Below are positions 1 through 8,281 of a DNA stretch of 64,000 nucleotides, one piece after another. The position numbers and the translations under genes are program-made. This stretch comes from CAYRTD01 sp964595055 (GTDB taxonomy: Bacteria; Bacteroidota; Bacteroidia; Bacteroidales; GCA-2748055): the NCBI GenBank assembly GCA_964595055.1, contig CAZQOV010000001.1:1-64000 (forward strand), given 5' to 3'. Each line of letters begins with the position of its first letter. The first letter of the stretch is position 1. Below the pieces are notes generated by a model, which saw nothing but the letters and a program-made list of their open reading frames with translations, had not been told where the DNA came from and did not search any database.

Positions 1-307
1 ACCAAAGTTTTACATTCAGTTGAACAATTCCCCGCGAGTTCTTCATAATTAATTATTGAACAATACGTTTGGTTACTTTCATTTATGAAAGGAAATCCGA
101 AAATACCATTTTTAAGAAAACATTCCATAAATAAAATAGAATTATTTATTAAAATGTTCCGAAAAGCATGGATTTGGAAACGGATGAAATAAAAAAACAT
201 GAAATAGGGATAAAAGCTGGCAATAACACCTACCCCGAAAATAAATATGCCTGCAGGTTTACCAACAGGTCCGAAGGCATTGTCAAGCTTATTCTTGATG
301 ATCATGC
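1..307. other. Window-edge region, no supported gene
   Basis: AT-rich sequence between the window edge and the stop codon of the membrane-protein gene at 308. A 70-codon plus-strand frame (168-380) overlaps that gene antisense, has no recognisable domain and no convincing leader, and is not called. I see no tRNA, terminator or other structure here. Confidence 0.5.
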
Positions 308-724
308 TTATGCTTTTTTCCTGATTAGCCCGATCCCAAGCGTCACAAAAGTGAAAATAAGCACTGCGAAGCCTGCATAAGCAAGATAAATCAATGAGTT
401 TGGTTCAGTATTTTCAGGATCAAGGATAGAAAGAAAAAAAGCTGCCGGGATAAGGATAGCAGCAAGCGGTGTTCCTGTTCTGACCAGTTGTTTCAGTTTA
501 TTTGACAAACGGGCCTGATCCACATATTTCAAAATCACCAGGGATAACCCCAGTAAAACACCGGCATGGGCATGACCAGCTCTCCACAGATCCTGCCGTA
601 TGGGATTATCTGCATAACCACTTTCCTGATTTATTAAAAAACCCAGCAAGCTGAAACCACCATAAGCTACGGTAGGCAAAACAATCAAAATTATACCGGC
701 AAGTTGTTCGGATTTCTTTTCCAT
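308..724 (-). CDS. Small integral membrane protein, function unknown
   Basis: 138 residues with four predicted membrane segments at about residues 9-30, 48-66, 85-103 and 111-133, and a short basic C-terminus (IRKKA). The second segment carries an eye-catching GHAHAGVLLG stretch: two His and a Gly-rich helix, which could bind a metal or heme, but this is only a guess from the motif. It starts at ATG 724. The next gene upstream on the same strand is the TonB-dependent receptor ending at 2861-side coordinate 851, about 126 bases away, so co-transcription is uncertain. I do not recognise the family and assign no function. Confidence 0.7.
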   Translation of the reverse strand: MEKKSEQLAGIILIVLPTVAYGGFSLLGFLINQESGYADNPIRQDLWRAGHAHAGVLLGLSLVILKYVDQARLSNKLKQLVRTGTPLAAILIPAAFFLSILDPENTEPNSLIYLAYAGFAVLIFTFVTLGIGLIRKKA

Positions 725-850
725 ATATGTAAAGCTAAATTTTGATGAATATACTCAATACTTGATAATCTTGAAAGTATTATATTCCTGGAACAGATTG
801 ACAGGATCTATAAGCCAGGTATTACACAAGGTATACTTACTCCTCACATA

Positions 851-3211
851 TTAAAATTCCAATTTATAACTCAAAAATGGTACGGGACTCGAGAAAAAAT
901 CATCCTCAATCCCCCCTGTTTCAAGATTGTATCGTTTACCCATATATTGTCGTCCGAAAATATTCTTAAGCTGAAGGCTTAACAGGGAAGACACTTTTTG
1001 CCCGTTAATCCTGTAAGTAAATGCAAGATCCGAATTACACTCAATATCTGAATTCCGATAAAGGAAGGGTTTATCCTCATCATAAACGATCTGCCCTTGC
1101 AGGGAGGTGGCATTCAGGTCAACCGGATGATGCCAGTAAGGTCCCATAAAAGTGATTTTGAAATTGATGCTCAACATATTTTTTTCACGGACAAGCCATT
1201 CGTGACCCCCGAGAAGGTTGAGAACATAGCCTCCGTCATACCGTGTCCTCCGTTCCACTCCATCGCCACCTGTATACCTGGAACTATAAAGTGAAAAAGT
1301 GGACATATAATAATAGCCATTTTTCAGGAAGCGTTCCAGGGTAAAGTCAATCCCCCTGTTTCTTCCGTTACCTTCATTTTCCAGTGCGTGATCAAAAGTC
1401 CAGTCACTTTTAAAATTAATCATGGAGTAAGCCGTCCCATCCACAACAGGCACATCGTAGAGTTTCTGGTAATAGGGTTCCACCTTCAGCCGGAGATTGG
1501 AATTGATTTTAAGGTCGTATCCAAAAACAAAATGGTGTGCTCCCATCCGATCCAGGCCTTTATTGGGTCTGTGAATTTCGCCGGTAGCCTGGTTTTCAAC
1601 CGAAACGAAATAAATAAACAGAGGCTCAATCTGGCTATGATTACCGTAACCAACACTGAATCTGTGCCGGACACGGATCTGCCAGCCTGCTGAAATACGT
1701 GGTTCTATACGTAATTCATCGTTCATCTCAAACCATGAGGCATTGAGTCCTGCACTCAGCGATAATCCCGGAGCCGGTTTATAGTTTCCCTGTACAAAAC
1801 CATCAATTAACAGGCTATTGCCCTTGCCATCCAATATTTCGTTCAGCTCACCCATCTGATAATCCCTGGCATCCCCTGTAAGTTCGTAAAAATGATTCTC
1901 TGCATCCAGACCTGCTTTTAAACTTAATCGGGAACCGGGTACATGAGTGATAACCGATGATGCGGTAAACGCTCCCTTAATCCTGTCAATGTTATAAAGA
2001 GGTATTAATTCTCCCGGAGAAGTTTCGAATAATCTTGATTTCTGATGGTAGCTGTGCTGACCAGCATTCAACGCCAGGGTTGATTTAATGTAGGTATTTG
2101 AAGTCAGGCTTTTAGAATGTCTGATCCCTCCTACGCCCATATTGTAATGAAAATTCATCTTCACGCGGCTCTCAGGGTAGATCCATTCCTCTATTTTATC
2201 TGTTCCTTCCATTTTACTTGTACTTAAACCTCCTATTCCCCAGATCGAGAAATTCCCTAACTTTTCATCTGAAAAATGGACCTTGAAAGAAAGATCCTGG
2301 TAAACCGGCACTTCATCCGAACCTTCCAATTCAGGGAGGAGAGGAAAGATCAAAGCCATGGTGGAGTAACGATAATTAAAGAGATAGGATGCATCATTTC
2401 CCGTAGCCAGGGGACCTTCAGCGGCCGCTTCGATTCCCTGAACGCCGATCTGGAATCCATATTCATGTTTCCGGTTATTTCCATTCCTTAGTTTCATATC
2501 AAACACTCCGGCTGTGGCATTTCCGAATTCCGCCGGGAAAGCTCCGGTATAAAAATCAGAATTGGCAAGAATTCTGCTGCTGAAGATCGTTAATCCTCCC
2601 CCACCGGCTACATTGGCACCGGAAAAATGACTGGGAACGGGTATATCCACACCCTCGAAACGCCATAGCAATCCTTTAGGTGCATTCCCCCTTACCACAA
2701 TAGCGTTAACACTGGCTCCCATGCCTGTTACCCCGGCAAAATTACTTGCCATTCTGCCTGGATCGTCAAGGGCACCTGCGTAACGACCGGCTTCTTCAAC
2801 GGAGAAAGTACGTGCACTTATATTTGCCATGCTATTTATAGGACGGTCCTTTCGGATTTCCGGTCGAACAGTTACCTCTTTTATCTCTGAAACAGAAGGT
2901 TCCATTTTAATGGTGAGAACCACTTCCCTACCCGACCCAACAAGTAATTCAGGTATAATCACACTTTCATAACCAATAAAACTGACCTGTAATTGATATC
3001 GGCCAACAGGGATGGATTCCAGGATAAATCTTCCATCACTGTTGGTAATAGTGCCATTATTCATTTCTACAAGAACTACATTCGCTCCGAAAAGCTTTTC
3101 CCTGGTGCTGGCATCAATCACTTCACCCCTGATGGTCTGAACGGGCTGCTGTGCCGGTAAAAAATAAGAACTACAAAAAAAGAAAAAAAAGAAAAAAATT
3201 GCCTGTCTCAT
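851..3211 (-). CDS. TonB-dependent outer-membrane receptor with CarboxypepD_reg N-domain
   Basis: 786 residues. Order: signal peptide (1-20, containing a run of eight Phe), a carboxypeptidase-regulatory-like domain (about 25-105; IRGEVIDASTREKLFGANV, SDGRFILESIPVGRYQLQVSF), a plug domain (about 130-250; NAIVVRGNAPKGLLWRFEGVD) and a long beta-barrel ending in an aromatic residue (SYKLEF). This is the usual build of Bacteroidota TonB-dependent transporters, though it is shorter than SusC proteins and has no adjacent SusD, so it more likely takes up a siderophore, metal complex, vitamin or oligomer than glycans. It stands alone, with no substrate-telling neighbour. The signal peptide is encoded by three T tracts (7, 8 and 7 T on the coding strand), which could slip. 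Confidence 0.92.
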   Translation of the reverse strand: MRQAIFFFFFFFCSSYFLPAQQPVQTIRGEVIDASTREKLFGANVVLVEMNNGTITNSDGRFILESIPVGRYQLQVSFIGYESVIIPELLVGSGREVVLTIKMEPSVSEIKEVTVRPEIRKDRPINSMANISARTFSVEEAGRYAGALDDPGRMASNFAGVTGMGASVNAIVVRGNAPKGLLWRFEGVDIPVPSHFSGANVAGGGGLTIFSSRILANSDFYTGAFPAEFGNATAGVFDMKLRNGNNRKHEYGFQIGVQGIEAAAEGPLATGNDASYLFNYRYSTMALIFPLLPELEGSDEVPVYQDLSFKVHFSDEKLGNFSIWGIGGLSTSKMEGTDKIEEWIYPESRVKMNFHYNMGVGGIRHSKSLTSNTYIKSTLALNAGQHSYHQKSRLFETSPGELIPLYNIDRIKGAFTASSVITHVPGSRLSLKAGLDAENHFYELTGDARDYQMGELNEILDGKGNSLLIDGFVQGNYKPAPGLSLSAGLNASWFEMNDELRIEPRISAGWQIRVRHRFSVGYGNHSQIEPLFIYFVSVENQATGEIHRPNKGLDRMGAHHFVFGYDLKINSNLRLKVEPYYQKLYDVPVVDGTAYSMINFKSDWTFDHALENEGNGRNRGIDFTLERFLKNGYYYMSTFSLYSSRYTGGDGVERRTRYDGGYVLNLLGGHEWLVREKNMLSINFKITFMGPYWHHPVDLNATSLQGQIVYDEDKPFLYRNSDIECNSDLAFTYRINGQKVSSLLSLQLKNIFGRQYMGKRYNLETGGIEDDFFSSPVPFLSYKLEF

Positions 3212-3335
3212 AATAAAATATTTTAGACGATTAATTTTTTCTTTTTTAGGCGGGTTAAAAAGCTATCAAATTTTGAGCCAGAATATCCAAGAAATATTCT
3301 AAATAGATTTCAGGATCAGGTTTCCATTTTCCTGC

Positions 3336-3531
3336 CTACTTCTCCTCCTCGCCCACACTTTGCTTCCTGATACTTTCCTCAATCTTTTCCGAATTCCTTA
3401 AGTCGGTCACTCGAAGATTTTATCCTTTCTATTTCTTCCTCATCTTTTATCTTTTTGAGCTCATCTTTCAATTGTGTTTTTTCTTTTTCTATTTTTTGAA
3501 GAAAATCTTTTTTCTTTTCCAGTTGCTCAGT
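3336..3531 (-). pseudogene. Decayed coiled-coil gene remnant
   Basis: From 3531 to a TGA at 3381-3379 the minus strand reads as a strongly charged coiled coil (TEQLEKKKDFLQKIEK, then QLKDELKKIKDEEEIERIK). There is no start codon: a TAA lies immediately upstream at 3534-3532. A second frame continues the same character past the TGA (EKIEESIRKQSVGEEEK) to a TAG at 3338-3336. This looks like a gene that lost its 5' end and took a frameshift. The parent family cannot be told. Confidence 0.5.
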
Positions 3532-3883
3532 TTATATGGGGGATAATTCCTGTTGAATTGGTGAAGTTGATATGAAATATGTGTAAACCGGTAAAAAAAT
3601 CCATACCAATTCCCAGGTGATTATGAAAATCTCCTTCTTTCATTCTGTGGTTCAGAAAATATGAATAATCGAGTCTGATACTGAATAATTCCGAAAAATA
3701 ATAAACTCCTTCTGTGTTAATTGCGAAGAGATCCTTATCCCCATCAAAAACTGCCCATTTGCACCTGACATAAGCAGGAGATATCTGCAATGACAGATCC
3801 TCGAAGAATCTCCGGCAAGAATGGGGCAGGCTTTGATCCCGAACATTCTGAAACAGACTCTCGACTATATTGACAAACTTCAA
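3527..3883 (-). pseudogene. C-terminal remnant of a DUF5777-like beta-barrel protein
   Basis: The last ~95 codons (3814 to 3527) read like the end of the DUF5777 family of Bacteroidota outer-membrane barrels: a DLSLQISPAYVR strand, VFDGDKDLFAINTEGVYYF, RLDYSYFLNHR, LGIGMDF and a closing HIFHINFTNSTGI. Intact members are roughly 300 residues with a signal peptide; here the N-terminal two thirds are missing and residues 1-23 of the open frame have no family character. It lies 38 bases downstream of the metA stop on the same strand, and its end overlaps the coiled-coil remnant. Family assignment is from memory of its motifs. Confidence 0.6.
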
Positions 3884-3921
3884 TTAGAACGATAAACAGT
3901 CGGAAGCCTTACAAAAAAATA

Positions 3922-4830
3922 TCATTTCCATTCATAGGGAGTAACCTGATAAACATAATAATTAAGCCAGTTGGAAAAAAGAAGATTGGCATGGGCTCTC
4001 CAGCGGATAACCGGGGGGTTTGATGGATTATTACCAGGAAAATAATTCTCAGGTACATCAATATTCAGACCTTTGGCAACATCCCTCTCATATTCATTTT
4101 TAAGTGTTAGAGGATTATACTCAAGATGACCGGAAATGAAAATCTGACGGTTATCCTTAGAAATCACAATATTGGAACCAACTTTCTCCGACCAGGCAAT
4201 TAGAGACAGGTCAGGATGTTCCTTGATATCATCCAGTCTATTCTCGGTATACCTTGAATGAGGAGCAGGAAATACATCATCAAATCCCCTTACAAGTGGA
4301 ACTTTTCTGTCCGTTATAAAATGGTCGAAAACACCAAACACCTTTTTCGGAAGGGGGTATTTTTGAAGCCCATAATGATGAAAAAGTCCTGCCTGGGCTC
4401 CCCAGCAAATGTGGAGAGTATTGGTAACATTGGTTTTGCTCCAGTCCATTACTTCACAAAGTTTATGCCAGTAATCCACCTCCTCAAAAGGCAGCAATTC
4501 AACCGGTGCTCCGGTAATTATTAGTCCATCATATCTTTTATGGGAAATTTCGTGAAAAGTTTTATAAAAGACCTCCATATGCTCCCTGGGAGTGTTTTTT
4601 GACTCATGCTCATCCATGTATATAAGATCGAGTTCAACCTGTAGGGAAGTATTGGATAAATTCCGGAGAAGATCCGTCTCAGCGACTTGTTTAATGGGCA
4701 TAAGATTGAGCATCGCCAATCTTAATGGACGTATATCCTGATGTATCGCTCTGGATTCTTCCATTATAAAAATATTCTCATCTCTCAGTTCTTTAATGGC
4801 AGGAAGATTATTGGGAACATTTATTGGCAT
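3922..4830 (-). CDS. metA: Homoserine O-acetyltransferase (MetA family)
   Basis: 302 residues, full length for MetA. It acylates the hydroxyl of L-homoserine, the first committed step of methionine synthesis, in the cytoplasm. The catalytic nucleophile is Cys142 (LHICWGAQAG), with His235 and Glu237 in ISGHLEY completing the site. The family's donor-selecting position 111 is Glu (TGAPVELLPF); in characterised homologues Glu111 marks acetyl-CoA users and Gly111 succinyl-CoA users, so this should be the acetyl-CoA type (MetAA) despite the common 'succinyltransferase' label. It starts at ATG 4830. No other methionine gene is adjacent. A long inverted repeat lies 50-92 bases upstream of the start. 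Confidence 0.95.
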   Translation of the reverse strand: MPINVPNNLPAIKELRDENIFIMEESRAIHQDIRPLRLAMLNLMPIKQVAETDLLRNLSNTSLQVELDLIYMDEHESKNTPREHMEVFYKTFHEISHKRYDGLIITGAPVELLPFEEVDYWHKLCEVMDWSKTNVTNTLHICWGAQAGLFHHYGLQKYPLPKKVFGVFDHFITDRKVPLVRGFDDVFPAPHSRYTENRLDDIKEHPDLSLIAWSEKVGSNIVISKDNRQIFISGHLEYNPLTLKNEYERDVAKGLNIDVPENYFPGNNPSNPPVIRWRAHANLLFSNWLNYYVYQVTPYEWK

Positions 4831-4880
4831 AATTCATTAAATTTAAATTAGTCAAAAAAACAAAATCTGGAGGAATAATT

Positions 4881-4922
4881 AAAGTATTTAACATTTCCTT
4901 TAGGTTTTAGTTTAAATACTTT
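4881..4922. promoter_or_regulatory. 11-bp perfect inverted repeat upstream of metA
   Basis: Arms AAAGTATTTAA (4881-4891) and TTAAATACTTT (4912-4922) are perfect reverse complements around a 20-base spacer, 51 bases upstream of the metA start. It could be an operator for a dimeric regulator or an RNA hairpin in the metA leader. I compared it with the SAM-II and SAM-I riboswitch patterns I remember and it does not fit either. Confidence 0.5.
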
Positions 4923-5696
4923 TTGCAAGAAAAGACTCAATGCAAGGATCTCATCACTTCATATACTATTTAAGAACCTTAGAATTTACAGCTTAAAAAC
5001 CTTCAGGTTCGAGGTCTTCTTAACCAAGACGCCATAAAGTGAATATCTTGCAAATCATATGTTGATCTTTGTTCACTGCGAAAAAAACCCTTATACTTAT
5101 CTTCGAGTTTATGAATGACCACTTTATCTGCTAAAATGATTTATTGGTTTCATATCATTAAAATCCTTATTTTAGGAAGTGACCAATATCTGATCTTAGG
5201 AATAAAACAGCCAGGCACAGAAACTTTTTTTATATAATTACCCTCATTTTAATTAATTGCTGTATTATTCTGGAAAATATCCCGAAGGTTTAACCAAAAA
5301 AAAATTCAGGGAAGTGATTCTTGAATTCTTAAAAACTGGATAAGGACAAATTTGCCGCAATATAAACATATGAGCAAATTTTAACACCTGATTTACAAAT
5401 ACCCTGAAATGATACCACAAATAATACTTATTCCTAAATAGGTTTATATGGTATAGCGAAATATTATGGTTTTTCGACTTCAATGGATAATTTCGATCTA
5501 AAAATGTTGAATTAGATCGAATACCTGCAGCCTTAGGCTTACATCATCTTAATGGATGAAGCGGAAGCTTTGATTCCCTACCAAAGAAACCGCCGCCCGA
5601 TTTGGATGATACTTTAATTATTGGACTAGATTTTTAAGAACATATTTACACGATTCACTTTCACACGGAATTACACCATATTTGTAATTAAAAAAC
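4923..5696. other. Long AT-rich intergenic region
   Basis: About 770 bases between the metA upstream hairpin and the first fused dehydratase gene. The only open frame of note (5265-5483, minus, 72 codons) is rich in Phe, Tyr, Lys and Asn, as expected from random AT-rich DNA, and is not called. At 4999-5022 there is a sequence resembling a degraded copy of the palindrome found near the transposase at 8129 (ACCTTC...TTCGAGGTCTTC). A clean inverted repeat at 5492-5521 is listed separately. Confidence 0.5.
5492..5521. promoter_or_regulatory. 9-bp inverted repeat upstream of the fused dehydratase gene
   Basis: Arms TTCGATCTA (5492-5500) and TAGATCGAA (5513-5521) are perfect reverse complements with a 12-base spacer, 175 bases before the start at 5697. 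Spacing and symmetry would suit a dimeric regulator's operator. Nearer the start, a TTTG-containing near -7 box (CATATTTG, ending about 17 bases before the ATG) is the likely promoter. Confidence 0.4.
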
Positions 5697-7475
5697 ATGG
5701 CCAGAACCTTTATTGAAAAAATTCTTGGAGCAAAAGAAGGAAACATGGTTTTTCGAGAACCCGATCTGGTTTTAACTCATGATAATACGGCCAGTATCCT
5801 GAAAACCTTCGATAAGATGAATGGCAAAAACATTTATGATCCCGACAAATTGCTCATTGTTCTGGATCATAATGCCCCACCTAACAGCGCGAAACTCGCC
5901 AATGACTACCAGGCAATCAGAGATTTTGTTAACAGGGAAGGAATAAAAAAATTTTATGATGCGGGGAAAGGAATTTGTCATCAAATCATGTCATATCATG
6001 CAAAGCCCGGGATGATAATTGTTGGAAGCGATAGCCATACCTGTACGGCTGGTGCTTTCAATGTCCTGGCAGCTGGAATTGACCGTACCGAAGCAGCAGG
6101 ATTATGGAAAACTGGCGAAACCTGGTTTCGTGTTCCCCCTTCAATAAAAATAACCCTCAACGGGAAACTAAAACCAGGTGTATATGCAAAGGACATTTCA
6201 CTGTGGATTATCGGCATGATTGGCTCAGCAGGAGCTAATTACACGGCTATTGAATTTCATGGAGAAGGATTGAAGAATCTTAGCATTTCCGATAGGATGA
6301 CACTTGCCAATCTTGCATCAGAAATGGGTGCCAAGAACGCGGTTTTTCCTGCAGATGAGGTTCTGAAAGAGTTTTTCGGAGAAAACCAGCTTGAGAATGC
6401 AATCTGGGCTGATCCCGATGCAAACTATGAAAGAGAAATAACCATAGACCTCGAAGATGTTTATCCATTGGTAGCCGTTCCACATCATGTGGATAATATC
6501 AAATCTGTTCCGGAGGTTGAGGGCATTTCCGTTCAGCAGGGTTTGATCGGCACCTGCACTAACGGAAGAATTGAAGATATCAGGGTAGCAGCTGAAATTT
6601 TAAAAGAATACAGGGTAAAACCTGGATTTCAATTACTAATTATTCCTGCCTCAAAAGAAATTTATTTGCAGGCAATAAAAGAAGGGTTGGTTGAATCTTT
6701 AATAGAATCAGGTGCAAATTTTCTAAGTGCCAGTTGTGGACCCTGTCTTGGCACGGGTCAGGGAATCCCGGCCGACGGTATGAATGTCATTTCAACGGCC
6801 AATAGAAATTTCATCGGAAGAATGGGAAATAAGAATGCTTCCATTTACCTTGCTTCACCGGCAACAGTTGCATGGAGTTCCATAAAAGGAAAGATCACTG
6901 ATCCACGTCTCGATCCCTGTAAAGAAAAGTATCCATATGGCAGAAAAATTTCAGGAAAAGTTGAGGTTTCCATGGATGAAAATCGAAGAAAAAATGACGT
7001 CTGGGACTATTCTGATGCCGATAACATAAATACAGATCAGATGTTTGCGGGCAACTTGACATATAATATTTTAAGTTCGGATGCTATGGCTATAGTACCT
7101 CATTTGTTCGAAGGTTTTGATCCAAACTTCAGCAAAAAGGCCAGAAAAGGTGATCTAATTGTTGCCGGGCATAACTTCGGATGCGGAAGTTCACGTGAAC
7201 ATCCTGCGGTAGGACTTGCCTGTCTGGGGATTAGGGCTGTTATAGCAAAATCGGTGAACAGGATTTTTTTTAGATCTGCTATAAATCAGGGTTTACTTAT
7301 TATTGTATGTCCGGAAGCAGTAGAAAGTTTTAAAGAAACTGGTATAATTAAGCTGGATCCAGAGAATAATCTGATAATAACAGGTGAAAGAAAATTTAGA
7401 ATTCCTGCCCTGCCAGAAAAGCTCAATAAGATTCTAGAGAAAAAAGGGCTGGTGAATTATATTCTCAATGCTTAA
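5697..7475 (+). CDS. Fused LeuC-LeuD type hydro-lyase (aconitase superfamily), paralog 1
   Basis: 592 residues joining a LeuC-like large domain (about 1-420) to a LeuD-like swivel domain (about 430-592), which are separate subunits in most bacteria. It should isomerise a hydroxy di- or tricarboxylic acid through a 4Fe-4S cluster. Visible: IVGSDSHTCTAGAFN, GLIGTCTNGRIED with the first cluster Cys, SASCGPCLGTG with the other two, and GHNFGCGSSREHPAVG in the swivel domain. The loop that sets specificity in archaeal homologues (YLRT in isopropylmalate, YLVY in homoaconitate enzymes) reads NLTYN here, so the substrate cannot be named. No leu, lys or citramalate genes are adjacent. It ends 3 bases from the convergent transposase gene. 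A second, different fusion lies at 9347-11158. Confidence 0.88.
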   Translation: MARTFIEKILGAKEGNMVFREPDLVLTHDNTASILKTFDKMNGKNIYDPDKLLIVLDHNAPPNSAKLANDYQAIRDFVNREGIKKFYDAGKGICHQIMSYHAKPGMIIVGSDSHTCTAGAFNVLAAGIDRTEAAGLWKTGETWFRVPPSIKITLNGKLKPGVYAKDISLWIIGMIGSAGANYTAIEFHGEGLKNLSISDRMTLANLASEMGAKNAVFPADEVLKEFFGENQLENAIWADPDANYEREITIDLEDVYPLVAVPHHVDNIKSVPEVEGISVQQGLIGTCTNGRIEDIRVAAEILKEYRVKPGFQLLIIPASKEIYLQAIKEGLVESLIESGANFLSASCGPCLGTGQGIPADGMNVISTANRNFIGRMGNKNASIYLASPATVAWSSIKGKITDPRLDPCKEKYPYGRKISGKVEVSMDENRRKNDVWDYSDADNINTDQMFAGNLTYNILSSDAMAIVPHLFEGFDPNFSKKARKGDLIVAGHNFGCGSSREHPAVGLACLGIRAVIAKSVNRIFFRSAINQGLLIIVCPEAVESFKETGIIKLDPENNLIITGERKFRIPALPEKLNKILEKKGLVNYILNA

Positions 7476-7478
7476 CAA

Positions 7479-8096
7479 TTAATAATATGAGCCCAGACCA
7501 AGCCATTTTTCTATGTCCTCAAAATTCATTTCTGTATGGTGCATGCTCTTGAAGTTTCCTAAATTATCAAAATATCCTACAACTGCCTGGCAATCTATTG
7601 TAGCTGATTTCAAGGTCACACAGGACATATATGAAGACCATGGATATTTGATAGGATCATCAACTATACGATGGTTTACAGGGTTATTATGTATATAAAG
7701 AACCAGATATTGGAAATATTCAATATCCTTGACTAATTTTCGTTTAAATCTATTTTCAAACAAACTGCCTGTGCGGTCGTATTTTTTATTGAATGCTTTT
7801 GAATAGGCATTAAACATATTTGAAAAATATTGAAAAGGAGCTAAAACTGTCTTTTTTGCTGGCAGGTTTTTCATTTTTTCTTTTACCTCATCATAGTTTT
7901 TGATCTTCACTAAAAAATGAAAATGATTTTTCATCAGCACCCAGGCAAACGTATTTGCTACAGGGTTAATGTATTTATCATACAGCCTGATAAAATGTTC
8001 ATAATTCGCTTTCTCTTTAAAGAGACTACATTTGTCAATGCCGCGGTTATAGATATGATATGTGCATCCGAATTCTAGTGGTTCAAGGACTTGCAT
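7479..8096 (-). CDS. REP-associated tyrosine transposase (Y1/IS200-like, RAYT)
   Basis: 205 residues from ATG 8096 (an upstream TTG at 8126 would add 10). It is a single-strand-specific HUH nuclease-type transposase: FGCTYHIYNRGI opens the fold, MKNHFHFLVKI carries the HxH metal motif, and the helix AYSKAFNKKYDRTGSLFENR matches the region that bears the catalytic Tyr in RAYTs. YIHNNPV and YPWSSY are further family marks. Such proteins usually act on REP-type palindromes; one lies just upstream (8129-8156). It is a lone gene squeezed between the fused dehydratase (3 bases from its stop) and asnA, which suggests insertion into an intergenic space. It looks intact. Confidence 0.9.
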   Translation of the reverse strand: MQVLEPLEFGCTYHIYNRGIDKCSLFKEKANYEHFIRLYDKYINPVANTFAWVLMKNHFHFLVKIKNYDEVKEKMKNLPAKKTVLAPFQYFSNMFNAYSKAFNKKYDRTGSLFENRFKRKLVKDIEYFQYLVLYIHNNPVNHRIVDDPIKYPWSSYMSCVTLKSATIDCQAVVGYFDNLGNFKSMHHTEMNFEDIEKWLGLGSYY

Positions 8097-8128
8097 AGTG
8101 CTTTGATTTTGATTTTTTCTCCTCAATA

Positions 8129-8195
8129 ACCTTCGAGGTTTTAAGACCTCGAAGGTCTTCTAAGATAAAGTCCAGCACTGCAACGACATTGCAGT
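8129..8195. repeat. REP-like palindromes next to the transposase gene
   Basis: Two hairpins lie upstream of the transposase gene. The first has perfect 11-base arms, ACCTTCGAGGT (8129-8139) and ACCTCGAAGGT (8146-8156), with a 6-base loop. The second has 7-base arms, ACTGCAA (8177-8183) and TTGCAGT (8189-8195), with a 5-base loop. Position and form fit the imperfect palindromes that RAYT proteins bind and mobilise. A degraded look-alike may exist near 5000. That they are repeated across the genome is inferred, not seen. Confidence 0.6.
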
Positions 8196-8197
8196 CC

Positions 8198-8257
8198 AAA
8201 AAAAAAATCCCAGCCTCTTCTGAATCACTCTAAAATCAATGGATTAGGGAAGACTGG
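8198..8257 (-). terminator. Probable intrinsic terminator of asnA
   Basis: On the minus strand the arm CCAGTCTTC (8257-8249) can pair with GAAGAGGCTGG (8220-8210) with a two-base bulge. An inner pairing (CTAATC with GATTTTAG) closes the loop, and a run of ten T follows (8207-8198). It starts 25 bases after the asnA stop codon. Confidence 0.55.
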
Positions 8258-8281
8258 AATAGCAAAAAAAACATTCCAAAC

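Noticed and set aside
168..380. 70-codon plus-strand open frame at the window start
   Set aside because: It overlaps the membrane-protein gene antisense, has no domain and no clear promoter or ribosome-binding site.
4831..4930. SAM riboswitch upstream of metA
   Set aside because: There is a hairpin, but the SAM-II pseudoknot core and the SAM-I junction patterns I know are not present.
5265..5483. 72-codon minus-strand frame in the metA-dehydratase gap
   Set aside because: Composition (Phe, Tyr, Lys, Asn-rich) is what random AT-rich DNA gives; no motif or start signal.
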